Below, in pieces: positions 25,894-34,240 of a DNA stretch of 45,149 bases (position 1 is the stretch's first letter; each line of letters starts with the position of its first letter). Below the pieces are notes generated by a model that made no database searches, had not been told where the DNA came from, and worked only from the letters and a program-made list of their open reading frames with translations. Origin of the DNA: JANQGH01 sp039177555 (GTDB taxonomy: Bacteria > Pseudomonadota > Alphaproteobacteria > DSM-16000 > Inquilinaceae); assembly GCA_039177555.1 (NCBI GenBank), contig JBCDFV010000033.1, forward strand, positions 1 to 45,149, written 5' to 3'. The position numbers were made by a program, and so were the translations under genes.

Positions 25894-28800
25894 ATGCGGA
25901 TAGAGCGGCGATTCACGACAAAAGGGCAAGACCCGTACGACGCAATCGAATTTCGAGAAGCGACGAGCGAGATCCGCAACCCCGATGGCTCGATCGTGTT
26001 TCGCCAGGACGGCATTGAAGTGCCGGCGGCGTGGAGCCAGGTCGCGGCCGACATTCTGGCCCAGAAATACTTCCGAAAAGCTGGCGTCGCCGCACGGCTG
26101 AAGCCGATCGAGGACCCGGACGTGCCGGAATTCCTCTGGCGCCACCAGCCGGACGACAAGGCGCTGGCGCGACTGCCGAAGGACGAGCGCTATGGCGGCG
26201 AGACCTCGTGCCGCCAAGTGTTCGACGGGTTGGCCGGGACCTGGACCTATTGGGGCTGGCAGGGTGGCTATTTCGACAGTGCTGACGATGCGCGCGCCTA
26301 TTACGACGAAATGCGGATCATGCTGGCCCGCCAGATGGGTGCGCCAAACAGCCCGCAATGGTTCAATACCGGGCTGCACTGGGCCTATGGCATCGATGGC
26401 CCGTCGCAAGGCCACCACTATGTCGACTTCCGCACCGGCGAGCTGACCAAGTCGGACAGCGCCTACGAACACCCGCAGCCGCATGCCTGTTTCATCCAGT
26501 CTGTGGCCGACGATCTGGTCAATGATGGCGGCATCATGGATCTGTGGGTGCGCGAGGCACGGCTGTTCAAGTACGGCTCCGGCACCGGCACGAATTTCTC
26601 GCGCATTCGCGGCGAGACCGAGCCCCTGTCCGGCGGGGGCAAATCGTCCGGTCTGATGAGCTTCCTGAAGATCGGCGACCGGGCCGCCGGCGCGATCAAG
26701 TCCGGCGGTACCACCAGGCGCGCGGCCAAGATGGTCACGGTCGACATCGACCATCCGGATATCGAGGCCTATATCGACTGGAAGGTGGTGGAGGAACAGA
26801 AGGTCGCCGCGCTCGTCGCCGGATCGAAGCTGGCACGCAAGCATATGAAGGCGGTGATGGCCGCCTGCACCGGGGCCGACGGCGCGGCGGATGGCGTGTT
26901 CGAGCGGCTGGACGAGGATCAGCGTTTCGACGCCAAGGCCAATCCGGCGCTGAAGCGGGCCATCAAGGCGGCGCGGGCGGCGATGATCCCGGACAACTAC
27001 ATCCAGCGGGTGATCCATTTCGCCCGCCAGGGCTATGTCGATATCGACTTCAAGACCTACGACACGGATTGGGACTCCGACGCCTATCTGACCGTTTCCG
27101 GCCAGAACTCCAACAACTCCGTCCGGGTGACGGACGGCTTTTTGGAACAGGTCTTGGCGGACGGGGAATGGACCCTCACCCGCCGGACCGACGGCGCACC
27201 GGCCAAGACGGTGAAGGCCGCGGAGTTGTGGGAGAAGATCGGCTACGCCGCCTGGGCCAGCGCCGACCCCGGCCTGCAATTCGACACCACCATCAACGAC
27301 TGGCACACCTGCCCCAACAGCGGCCGCATCGACGCCTCGAACCCGTGTTCGGAATACATGTTCCTGGACGACACGGCCTGCAATCTGGCCTCGCTGAACC
27401 TGATGGCGTTCCGCGATGCCGATGGGGGCTTTGACGCACAGGCGTTCGAGCATGCCTGCCGGCTGTGGACCGTCGCCTTGGAGATCTCCGTGCTGATGGC
27501 CCAATTCCCGTCTGAGGAAATCGCCCGGCGGTCCTTCGACTATCGCACCCTGGGCCTGGGTTTCGCCAATATCGGCGGCCTGTTGATGGCCGGCGGCATC
27601 GCCTATGACAGCGACGAGGGCCGTGCGCTCACCGGTGCCATCACCGCGATCATGACCGGCGTTTCCTACGCCACCTCGGCCGAAATGGCAGAGGAACTCG
27701 GCAGGTTTCCCGGCTATGACGCCAATGCCGACGCGATGCTGCGGGTGGTCCGCAATCATCGGCGGGCCGCCCATGGCGAGGCTGACGATTATGAGGGCCT
27801 GCACGTTGCGCCCGTGCCCCTGCACGCCGCCGACTGCCCCGACCCCGCCCTGATCGAGGCGGCAAAGCGGGCCTGGGACAAGGCGCTGTCGCTGGGCGAG
27901 GCCCATGGCTATCGCAATGCGCAGGCGACGGTGATCGCGCCGACCGGCACGATCGGCCTGGTCATGGACTGCGACACCACCGGCATCGAGCCCGATTTCG
28001 CGCTGGTGAAGTTCAAGAAGCTGGCCGGTGGCGGCTATTTCAAGATCATCAACCGGGTGGTGCCGACCGCCCTGGCCAAGCTGGGCTATGACGCGGACCA
28101 GGTCGAGGACATCGTGCGCTATGCGGTCGGGCACGGCACGCTGGCCGGGTCGCCGTCGCTGAACCATACGGCGTTGAAGGAAAAGGGGCTCGGCGATGCC
28201 CAGATCCAGGCGGTCGAACAACAGCTTGGCTCGGCCTTCGACATCCGGTTCGTGTTCAACAAGTGGACCCTCGGCGCAGAGTTCTGCACGGGCACGCTGG
28301 GCATTCCGGCCGCCACACTGGACGATGTGAGCTTCGACCTCTTGGCCCATCTCGGCTTTTCGAAGGACGCGGTCGACGCCGCCAACACGCATGCCTGCGG
28401 CGCCATGACCTTGGAGGGCGCGCCGCATCTGAACCCGGAACACCTGCCGGTGTTCGATTGCGCCAACCCGTGCGGGCGGCACGGCACGCGATATCTCAGC
28501 GCCGAGGCCCACATCCGCATGATGGCGGCCGCCCAGCCCTTCATCTCCGGCGCGATTTCCAAGACCATCAACATGCCCAACGGCGCCACGGTCGAGGACT
28601 GCAAGGACGCCTACCTGTTGAGCTGGCGCCTGGGCCTGAAGGCGAACGCGCTCTATCGCGACGGATCGAAGCTGAGCCAGCCCCTGTCCGCCGCCCTGGT
28701 CGACGACGACGAGGATGTCGAGGAGGTTGCCGAGGCGATCGCGGCGGCACCTTCCGCCGTGAAGGCACCCATGGTGGCCGAACGGGTGGTCGAGAAGATC

Positions 28801-29583
28801 GTCGAGCGGGTGATCGAACGGCGGCATGCGACCCGCGCACGGCTGCCGGACCGGCGCAAAGGCTATACCCAAAAGGCCATCATCGGCGGCCACAAGGTGT
28901 ATCTGCGCACCGGCGAGTACGACGATGGCAGCCTCGGCGAGCTGTTCGTCGACATGCACAAGGAAGGGGCCGCCTTCCGCTCGCTGATGAACAACTTCGC
29001 CATCGCCGTTTCGATCGGCCTGCAGTACGGCGTGCCGTTGGAGGAGTTCGTCGAGGCCTTCACCTTCACCCGCTTCGAGCCCGCGGGTCCGGTGACCGGG
29101 AACGACACCATCCGCATGGCGACCTCGATCCTGGACTATATCTTCCGCGAACTGGCGATTTCCTATCTGGGCCGCAACGATCTGGCCCACGCCGAGCCCT
29201 CGGACCTGCGGCCCGACGCGCTGGGCGAGGGCGACACCGAAGGCAATTTGCCGCCGGAACGGCCGGCGACGCCGCACATCGTCTCCAAGGGCTTTGTGCG
29301 CGGCAATCTGAAGGTGGTCGACGGTGGCCGGGCGCAGCAGGACCGCGATCTGTTGGAAACGGCGGGCGCGTCCATGTCGGCCACGGGCACGGAGGCGGCC
29401 GTTGCCGTGCTGGCCACCGCCTATGCGGAAAGCGCCGGGCCGAGCGCGCTGGACATGGCCGCCCAGGCGCGCGCCAAAGGGTATGAGGGCGACCCCTGCC
29501 CCGAATGTCACAACATGACGCTGGTGCGCAACGGGACCTGCCTGAAATGCGATACCTGTGGCGGCACGACCGGGTGTAGCTAA
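25894..29583 (+). CDS. nrdJ: Adenosylcobalamin-dependent (class II) ribonucleotide reductase
   Basis: 1229 residues. Reduces ribonucleotides to deoxyribonucleotides with a B12-generated radical, independent of oxygen. The N-terminal region has SPQWFNTGLHWAYG. The catalytic barrel includes KYGSGTGTNFSRIRGE, SGQNSNNSVRVTDGFL, NPCSEYMFLDDTACNLASLN with the redox cysteine and radical-site neighbours, and ATVIAPTGTIGLVMDCDTTG. A long C-terminal part ends in a four-cysteine motif, CPECHNMTLVRNGTC-LKCDTCG, likely zinc-binding, and a CS tail. The size is typical of the large alphaproteobacterial form. No cobalamin riboswitch was seen upstream. It converges on hrpB, with 11 bases between stops. Confidence 0.96.
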   Translation: MRIERRFTTKGQDPYDAIEFREATSEIRNPDGSIVFRQDGIEVPAAWSQVAADILAQKYFRKAGVAARLKPIEDPDVPEFLWRHQPDDKALARLPKDERYGGETSCRQVFDGLAGTWTYWGWQGGYFDSADDARAYYDEMRIMLARQMGAPNSPQWFNTGLHWAYGIDGPSQGHHYVDFRTGELTKSDSAYEHPQPHACFIQSVADDLVNDGGIMDLWVREARLFKYGSGTGTNFSRIRGETEPLSGGGKSSGLMSFLKIGDRAAGAIKSGGTTRRAAKMVTVDIDHPDIEAYIDWKVVEEQKVAALVAGSKLARKHMKAVMAACTGADGAADGVFERLDEDQRFDAKANPALKRAIKAARAAMIPDNYIQRVIHFARQGYVDIDFKTYDTDWDSDAYLTVSGQNSNNSVRVTDGFLEQVLADGEWTLTRRTDGAPAKTVKAAELWEKIGYAAWASADPGLQFDTTINDWHTCPNSGRIDASNPCSEYMFLDDTACNLASLNLMAFRDADGGFDAQAFEHACRLWTVALEISVLMAQFPSEEIARRSFDYRTLGLGFANIGGLLMAGGIAYDSDEGRALTGAITAIMTGVSYATSAEMAEELGRFPGYDANADAMLRVVRNHRRAAHGEADDYEGLHVAPVPLHAADCPDPALIEAAKRAWDKALSLGEAHGYRNAQATVIAPTGTIGLVMDCDTTGIEPDFALVKFKKLAGGGYFKIINRVVPTALAKLGYDADQVEDIVRYAVGHGTLAGSPSLNHTALKEKGLGDAQIQAVEQQLGSAFDIRFVFNKWTLGAEFCTGTLGIPAATLDDVSFDLLAHLGFSKDAVDAANTHACGAMTLEGAPHLNPEHLPVFDCANPCGRHGTRYLSAEAHIRMMAAAQPFISGAISKTINMPNGATVEDCKDAYLLSWRLGLKANALYRDGSKLSQPLSAALVDDDEDVEEVAEAIAAAPSAVKAPMVAERVVEKIVERVIERRHATRARLPDRRKGYTQKAIIGGHKVYLRTGEYDDGSLGELFVDMHKEGAAFRSLMNNFAIAVSIGLQYGVPLEEFVEAFTFTRFEPAGPVTGNDTIRMATSILDYIFRELAISYLGRNDLAHAEPSDLRPDALGEGDTEGNLPPERPATPHIVSKGFVRGNLKVVDGGRAQQDRDLLETAGASMSATGTEAAVAVLATAYAESAGPSALDMAAQARAKGYEGDPCPECHNMTLVRNGTCLKCDTCGGTTGCS

Positions 29584-29594
29584 CCGACTGCGGC

Positions 29595-32078
29595 CTAGCG
29601 GCGGCTGCCAGACCGTCGTGTGGTCGCGGCCGTTGCCGGCGCGGCGGTAGGGTCTTCGGGCCAGGGATGCTTGGGGTAGCGGCCACGGGCATCCTTGCGC
29701 ACCGCCTCGTAGCCCGTTGCCCAGAACCGCGCCAGATCGTCCGTGACGGCCAGGGGCCGGCCGGCGGGTGACAGCAGGTGTACGACCAGCGCTGCGCGCC
29801 CATCGGCCAGACGCGGCAGTGACCCTGTGCCGAACATCTCCTGCAGCTTGACGGGCAGGCTCGGTTTGGACGGATCGCCATAGTCGATCCTGGCGTCGCG
29901 GCCGCTGGGGATCGGTATGGTGGCCGGCGCCATTCCGTCGAGTGCCTTGCGACGGTCCCAGCCGAGCGCTGTGTTCAGAACTCCCGGCAGGTCCAGCTTG
30001 GCCAGATCGTCCACCTGACGCATACCCAGACAATGGGGCGCCAACCAGTCGTCCAGGGCTTCGAGAAGCCCGTCATCAGACCAATCGGGCCAGTCGTCCG
30101 GCTGCAGGAAGGCCAGGAACCGGACCCGTTGGCGCAACTGGGTCGAGGCCGGTGTCCAGGGCAAGAGCGAAAGCCCCTTATCCCGAACCGCCGCCATCAG
30201 CGCCGCCGCGACGCGCGCGTCGGAAGGATCCTTCAGGGGGTCGGACTCCAAGACAAGCGCGTCCAGCCTGAGTTCGCGACGTGCGATCACCCGTTCTGAC
30301 CGACGGTCCCAAGTGACCGCGTCGACGGTCCTCAGCCGCCTGGCGAACAGATCGTCGATGTCCTCCCGGGACAATGGCGCGGCGCGGTAGATGCGCGCTT
30401 CGGCGGCCCCATCCAGATCGGCGACCGCGAGATAGGGATGTGCCGCCAGTGGATCGTCTTTCGGCAGTTTCGCCCCGCGCCCACCGCTGAGCAGATACCG
30501 GGCCGACCCACCCGGACGTCGTTGGCCGATGCGATCGGGGTAGGCCAAAGCCGTTAGAGCGCCCGCGAGTTGGGGCCGGATGGGTGCTTTCGGATCGACG
30601 CGCGCGGACCTTGCCAGGCGTTTGGCCAGGTTTGCCAGGGGCGACCAAGGCCCTGAGGGCGAGGCCATCTGCGCCAGCCTCGCGGTAAGGTCCGTTTCGC
30701 CCTTCATGGGATCGCGTTCGGCCAGTAGGACCGCAAGACTGCAAGCCGTCATCCCCCAACCGTGCACCTGAGCCGTCACCACCATATGCGCCAGGCGGGG
30801 GTGGACAGGCAGCGCCGCCATCGCGCGCCCGTGGTTCGTGATCGCCCCGTCGTCCGCAAGCGCACCTAGCAGTGCGAGCAAGTCGCGGGCGGCGGCATAG
30901 GCGCCCTCCGGCGGCGGGTCGATCCAGTCGAGTTCGGCCGGCGTGGCGCCCCAAACCGCGAGTTCCAGCGCCAACGCGGTCAGGTCGGCCCGCAGGATCT
31001 CGGGCTTGGCCTGCGGTTCCAGGCCGCCCTCCTCCGCCTTCGGCCACAGGCGAAAGCAAAAGCCAGGCCCGGTGCGGCCCGCGCGGCCGCGCCGCTGGTC
31101 GGCCTCGGCCCGGCTGACCTTGACCGTCACCAGGCGATCCATGCCGCTTTGCGGATCGTGCCTCAGCCGCCTTGCCAAGCCGGAATCGACCACGCTGGTG
31201 ATACCGTCCAGCGTCAGGCTGGTTTCGGCGATCGATGTCGACAGCACCAGTTTGCGCCTTCCCGCCGGTGCCGGTGCGATGACACGTGCCTGGTCCTTCA
31301 GCGCCAAATCGCCGTAAAGCTCCAACAGATCGACGTCCGGCGCCAGCCCGGTCCGGCGCAGGTCGCGCGCGACCCTGGCGATCTCGGCCCGACCCGGCAG
31401 GAAGACGAGGCAGCCGCCATCTGCGCGTGCCATTGCATCCGCGATCGTGTCCGAGGCAACACCCTCAATCGCGCCTTTGAGCGGGCGGTCGAGCCAGATG
31501 GTCTCGACGGGATGGGTGCGGCCCTCGCTAGTCAGGACCGGCGCACCATCCAGCAGTGACGCCAAGCCGGCGCCGTCCAGGGTCGCCGACATCACCAGAA
31601 GGTGCAGGTCCGGGCGCAGCAACTGGCGCGCCTGCCGGCAGAGCGCCAGCCCCAAATCGGCCTGCAGGCTGCGCTCGTGAAATTCGTCGAAGATCACCAG
31701 GCCGATGTCGGACAGGGCCGGATCGACCTGCAGCATCCGGGTCAAGACGCCTTCGGTGACGACCTCGACCCGGGTCGCTGGCCCCACCTTGGTTTCCATA
31801 CGCACGCGATAGCCGATCGTCTCGCCGACCCGTTCGCCGCGTTCCTCGGCCATGCGATGGGCGGCCGCCCGGGCGGCAAGCCGGCGCGGCTCCAGCATGA
31901 CGATCTTGGCGTCGGCCAGCCAGTCGGCATCCAGCAGAGACGGCGCCACGCGGGTGGTTTTGCCCGCCCCGGGCGGCGCTTGCAGGATCGCCTGGCCGTG
32001 ATCGCGCAAGGCTGCGGCAATTTGCGGCAACAGCGTGTCGATGGGCAAAGGGGCGCGGTCCGGCATGGCGCGCACCAT
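29595..32078 (-). CDS. hrpB: ATP-dependent helicase HrpB
   Basis: 827 residues from the ATG at 32078 (MVRAMPDRAPLP); ATG 32066 is an alternative. In-frame sequence further upstream crosses a terminator and is not coding. DEAH-box RNA helicase: Walker A is QAPPGAGKTT, motif II DEFH in VIFDEFHERSLQAD, motif III SATLD, motif V STSIAETSLTLDGIT, motif VI QRRGRAGRTGPG. The C-terminal HrpB domain (HLLSPAGRPLAVTDDLARFW, ending in YPKHPWPEDP) separates it from HrpA. Its biological role in bacteria is not settled. The upstream leader contains an intrinsic terminator on the same strand. Confidence 0.94.
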   Translation of the reverse strand: MVRAMPDRAPLPIDTLLPQIAAALRDHGQAILQAPPGAGKTTRVAPSLLDADWLADAKIVMLEPRRLAARAAAHRMAEERGERVGETIGYRVRMETKVGPATRVEVVTEGVLTRMLQVDPALSDIGLVIFDEFHERSLQADLGLALCRQARQLLRPDLHLLVMSATLDGAGLASLLDGAPVLTSEGRTHPVETIWLDRPLKGAIEGVASDTIADAMARADGGCLVFLPGRAEIARVARDLRRTGLAPDVDLLELYGDLALKDQARVIAPAPAGRRKLVLSTSIAETSLTLDGITSVVDSGLARRLRHDPQSGMDRLVTVKVSRAEADQRRGRAGRTGPGFCFRLWPKAEEGGLEPQAKPEILRADLTALALELAVWGATPAELDWIDPPPEGAYAAARDLLALLGALADDGAITNHGRAMAALPVHPRLAHMVVTAQVHGWGMTACSLAVLLAERDPMKGETDLTARLAQMASPSGPWSPLANLAKRLARSARVDPKAPIRPQLAGALTALAYPDRIGQRRPGGSARYLLSGGRGAKLPKDDPLAAHPYLAVADLDGAAEARIYRAAPLSREDIDDLFARRLRTVDAVTWDRRSERVIARRELRLDALVLESDPLKDPSDARVAAALMAAVRDKGLSLLPWTPASTQLRQRVRFLAFLQPDDWPDWSDDGLLEALDDWLAPHCLGMRQVDDLAKLDLPGVLNTALGWDRRKALDGMAPATIPIPSGRDARIDYGDPSKPSLPVKLQEMFGTGSLPRLADGRAALVVHLLSPAGRPLAVTDDLARFWATGYEAVRKDARGRYPKHPWPEDPTAAPATAATTRRSGSRR

Positions 32079-32120
32079 GGTCGACTTCGCCGATCCGCAC
32101 AACGCGCCGGAGAGATCAGC

Positions 32121-32149
32121 AAAAAAGAAACCCGCCGAGACGGCGGGTT
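32121..32149 (-). terminator. Intrinsic terminator upstream of hrpB on the minus strand
   Basis: On the minus strand, stem AACCCGCCG-TCT-CGGCGGGTT (9 bp) is followed by TCTTTTTT. It lies 43 bases before the hrpB start and would stop a transcript beginning near the padR control region. That makes it either an attenuator in the hrpB leader or the end of a small RNA of about 270 nt. Confidence 0.85.
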
Positions 32150-32392
32150 CAAGGTGACGGAGAAGGTCAAGAACGGGTACTTCAGAGTAACCAAAGTGAA
32201 CCACGCGCGCCGGCGGGGCGCTGTGACGCTGGTCACCTGCGGCCAGTTTTTTCATCACATGCCGCTCGCGCGGATTCACGCCGCTGTGATGACGCTCACT
32301 GCCAACACGCTGCCATGGCGATAGGCCGACGGTCGACAAAGACCCCCGACTTCTCCGGACTTTCGAAAACGACGCGGCACAGAGATGGCAGA
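32121..32392 (-). ncRNA. Candidate minus-strand leader or small RNA
   Basis: Predicted from a minus-strand promoter (TTGTCA at 32428-32423 and GATAAT at 32404-32399, 18-base spacing; start near 32392) and the terminator at 32149-32121. No protein-coding gene is recognisable between them, though one open frame runs through. Length would be about 270 nt. It could be an independent RNA or a conditional leader of hrpB; sequence alone does not decide. Confidence 0.4.
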
Positions 32393-32398
32393 CGTGGC

Positions 32399-32450
32399 AT
32401 TATCTCGGCTCGATATATTTATTGACAATATATCGGCACGCGACAATATG
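32399..32450. promoter_or_regulatory. padR operator with overlapping divergent promoters
   Basis: A perfect 9-base inverted repeat, CGATATATT (32411-32419) and AATATATCG (32427-32435), with a 7-base spacer. The -35 TTGACA (32422-32427) of a plus-strand promoter with a weak -10 at about 32444-32450 lies inside it. So does the -35 TTGTCA of a minus-strand promoter with -10 GATAAT at 32404-32399. A PadR dimer bound here could repress both. Confidence 0.6.
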
Positions 32451-32471
32451 GCGGCGCTGGAGGTGCCGCCC

Positions 32472-33002
32472 ATGGATGTCAAAGTTCTTTGTCTTGGTGT
32501 TTTGAGCCGTACGGACTGCTCAGGATACGAGATCCGAAAGCAGTTCGAGGAAGGACCCTTTTCCCACTTTCAGGACGCCGGTTACGGGTCGATCTACCCG
32601 GCGCTTAGGAAGCTGACGGAAGAGGGGCTGATCGTCGGTCAGCAGCTCGCCCAGGACAGTCGGCCGGACAAGAAGGTCTATCGGATCACGCCGCAGGGGC
32701 GACAAGCCCTGTTCGACGCGATCAACCGCCCGCCGGCCGAGGACAAGATGCGGTCGGACTTTCTGTTCGTGATGTTTTTCGCGGACCTGTTGGAACCGCG
32801 CCAGTTGGACCGTCTGATCCAGCAGCGCATCGAGATGCATCGCAGCGCCTTGGAGAAATTGTCCGGCAAGTGCCCATCCAATCCGGGGCAGCGGTTCGTA
32901 TGCAATTACGGACGGCACATTCACGAGGCTGCCCTGGCCTATTTCGAGACGTACCAGCACGAGTTGCTGGGCGGCGTATTGCAGCCGGCAGTCGCCGAAT
33001 AG
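32472..33002 (+). CDS. PadR family transcriptional regulator
   Basis: 176 residues from the ATG at 32472, chosen because GGAGG (32459-32463) lies 8 bases before it and the family start is MDVKVLCLGVL; frames opening earlier would cross the promoter. Winged-helix domain: SGYEIRKQFEEGPFSHFQDA, GYGSIYPALRKLTEEGLI with the recognition helix, and VYRITPQGRQALFDAI as the wing. The C-terminal helical domain (residues about 90-170) dimerises. PadR regulators commonly repress adjacent efflux genes and their own; the inverted repeat over its promoter supports this. Adaptor and RND pump genes follow in line. Confidence 0.93.
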   Translation: MDVKVLCLGVLSRTDCSGYEIRKQFEEGPFSHFQDAGYGSIYPALRKLTEEGLIVGQQLAQDSRPDKKVYRITPQGRQALFDAINRPPAEDKMRSDFLFVMFFADLLEPRQLDRLIQQRIEMHRSALEKLSGKCPSNPGQRFVCNYGRHIHEAALAYFETYQHELLGGVLQPAVAE

Positions 33003-33058
33003 AAACAGCGTTCGGGCCGCCCCCGTTGATACGGCCCGACTGATGCGAGGTCAGACCC

Positions 33059-34240
33059 ATGCGAACGTCATGGATTATTGCATTGGTGATCGGCGTCATC
33101 GCCGCTGCCTGGATTGCCGGCGGCTACTTCATCGGCAACGACACCACCGACGCGGCGACCGTTGAGGCCGAGGTCGAAGCCGCCGAACCGGAACGCCCGG
33201 TCCCGAGCGTGCGGATCATGCAAAGCGTCGCTGAACCCATGACCAACAGCCTGACGCTGCAAGGCCGTACCGTCGCCGACAGAGAGGTGACGATAAGCGC
33301 CGAGACCGATGGCCCGGTCACCGAGGTGCTGGTTGAACGCGGCAGCGAGATCGCCGGGGGTGACCTGATCATCCGGATCGCGCCGGAGGATCGCCACGCG
33401 CGATTGGCCGAGGCCGAGGCGCTGTACAGCCAGCGCGAGATCGAATTCATCGCGGCCGAACGGCTAAACGATCAGGGGCATGCCTCCGACACGACGCTGG
33501 CCCAAGCGCGCGCGGGCCTGGATAGTGCCATGGCCATGGTGGAATTGGCCCAGGTCGACATGAACCGGCTTGAGATCGTCGCCCCGTTCGACGGCTATAT
33601 CGAGGACCGCTATGTCGAGGTCGGCACCTATGTGCGCGCCGGCGACCACATTGCGACCATCCTGGACCTGGACCCGATCCGCGTCGCCGGCCAGGTGTCG
33701 GAGCGGCATCTGGGCCAGATCGAGCTTGGCTCCGTTGCCGAGGTCGGCCTGATCGACGGGCGCACGGTTCCCGGCGTCGTTTCCTATATTTCGGCCGCGG
33801 CTTCAGAAGCCACGCGGACGTTCCGGCTGGAGGTCGAAATTCCCAACCCGGACGGTGCCATCATTCAGGGCCTGACCGCCGAGCTGCATGTCCCGACCCA
33901 GCAGATCGTCGCCCATCGGCTCAGCCCATCGGTGTTGAACCTGGCGGATGACGGCCGGGTTGGCGTCATGACGGTGACCGACGATAGTGTGGTGGAGTTT
34001 CTGCCGATCACGATCGTCGGGGCGACCAGCGACGACATGTGGGTCACCGACCTGCCCGATAGCCTGGACATCATCGTGGTGGGGCAAGGGTTCGTACAGC
34101 CGGGTGTTCTGGTTGAAACCACGCGCGTGGAGGGCGTGCCCAATCGCCCGGACGCGACGGATGCAACCGACGGAACAAGTATGGCGGCGCGCGCGACGGG
34201 GCCTGACGCGCCGGCCGACGCGATCGAAGGAAGCAATTGA
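33059..34240 (+). CDS. RND efflux periplasmic adaptor (membrane fusion protein)
   Basis: 393 residues, with GAGGT 8 bases before the ATG. An N-terminal anchor helix (WIIALVIGVIAAAWIAGGYF) leads to the lipoyl half-motif TDGPVTEVLVERGSEIAGGD. A short helical hairpin (residues about 100-165) follows, then the second lipoyl half, IVAPFDGYIEDRYVEVGTYV, and beta-barrel and membrane-proximal domains. Joins an RND pump to an outer-membrane channel. Its TGA overlaps the pump's ATG by one base. The C-terminus is an Ala/Asp/Thr-rich tail. Confidence 0.94.
   Translation: MRTSWIIALVIGVIAAAWIAGGYFIGNDTTDAATVEAEVEAAEPERPVPSVRIMQSVAEPMTNSLTLQGRTVADREVTISAETDGPVTEVLVERGSEIAGGDLIIRIAPEDRHARLAEAEALYSQREIEFIAAERLNDQGHASDTTLAQARAGLDSAMAMVELAQVDMNRLEIVAPFDGYIEDRYVEVGTYVRAGDHIATILDLDPIRVAGQVSERHLGQIELGSVAEVGLIDGRTVPGVVSYISAAASEATRTFRLEVEIPNPDGAIIQGLTAELHVPTQQIVAHRLSPSVLNLADDGRVGVMTVTDDSVVEFLPITIVGATSDDMWVTDLPDSLDIIVVGQGFVQPGVLVETTRVEGVPNRPDATDATDGTSMAARATGPDAPADAIEGSN

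Noticed and set aside
25852..30033. 1393-codon minus-strand frame opposite nrdJ
   Set aside because: Antisense of a well-conserved ribonucleotide reductase gene; an artefact of GC-rich codon use.
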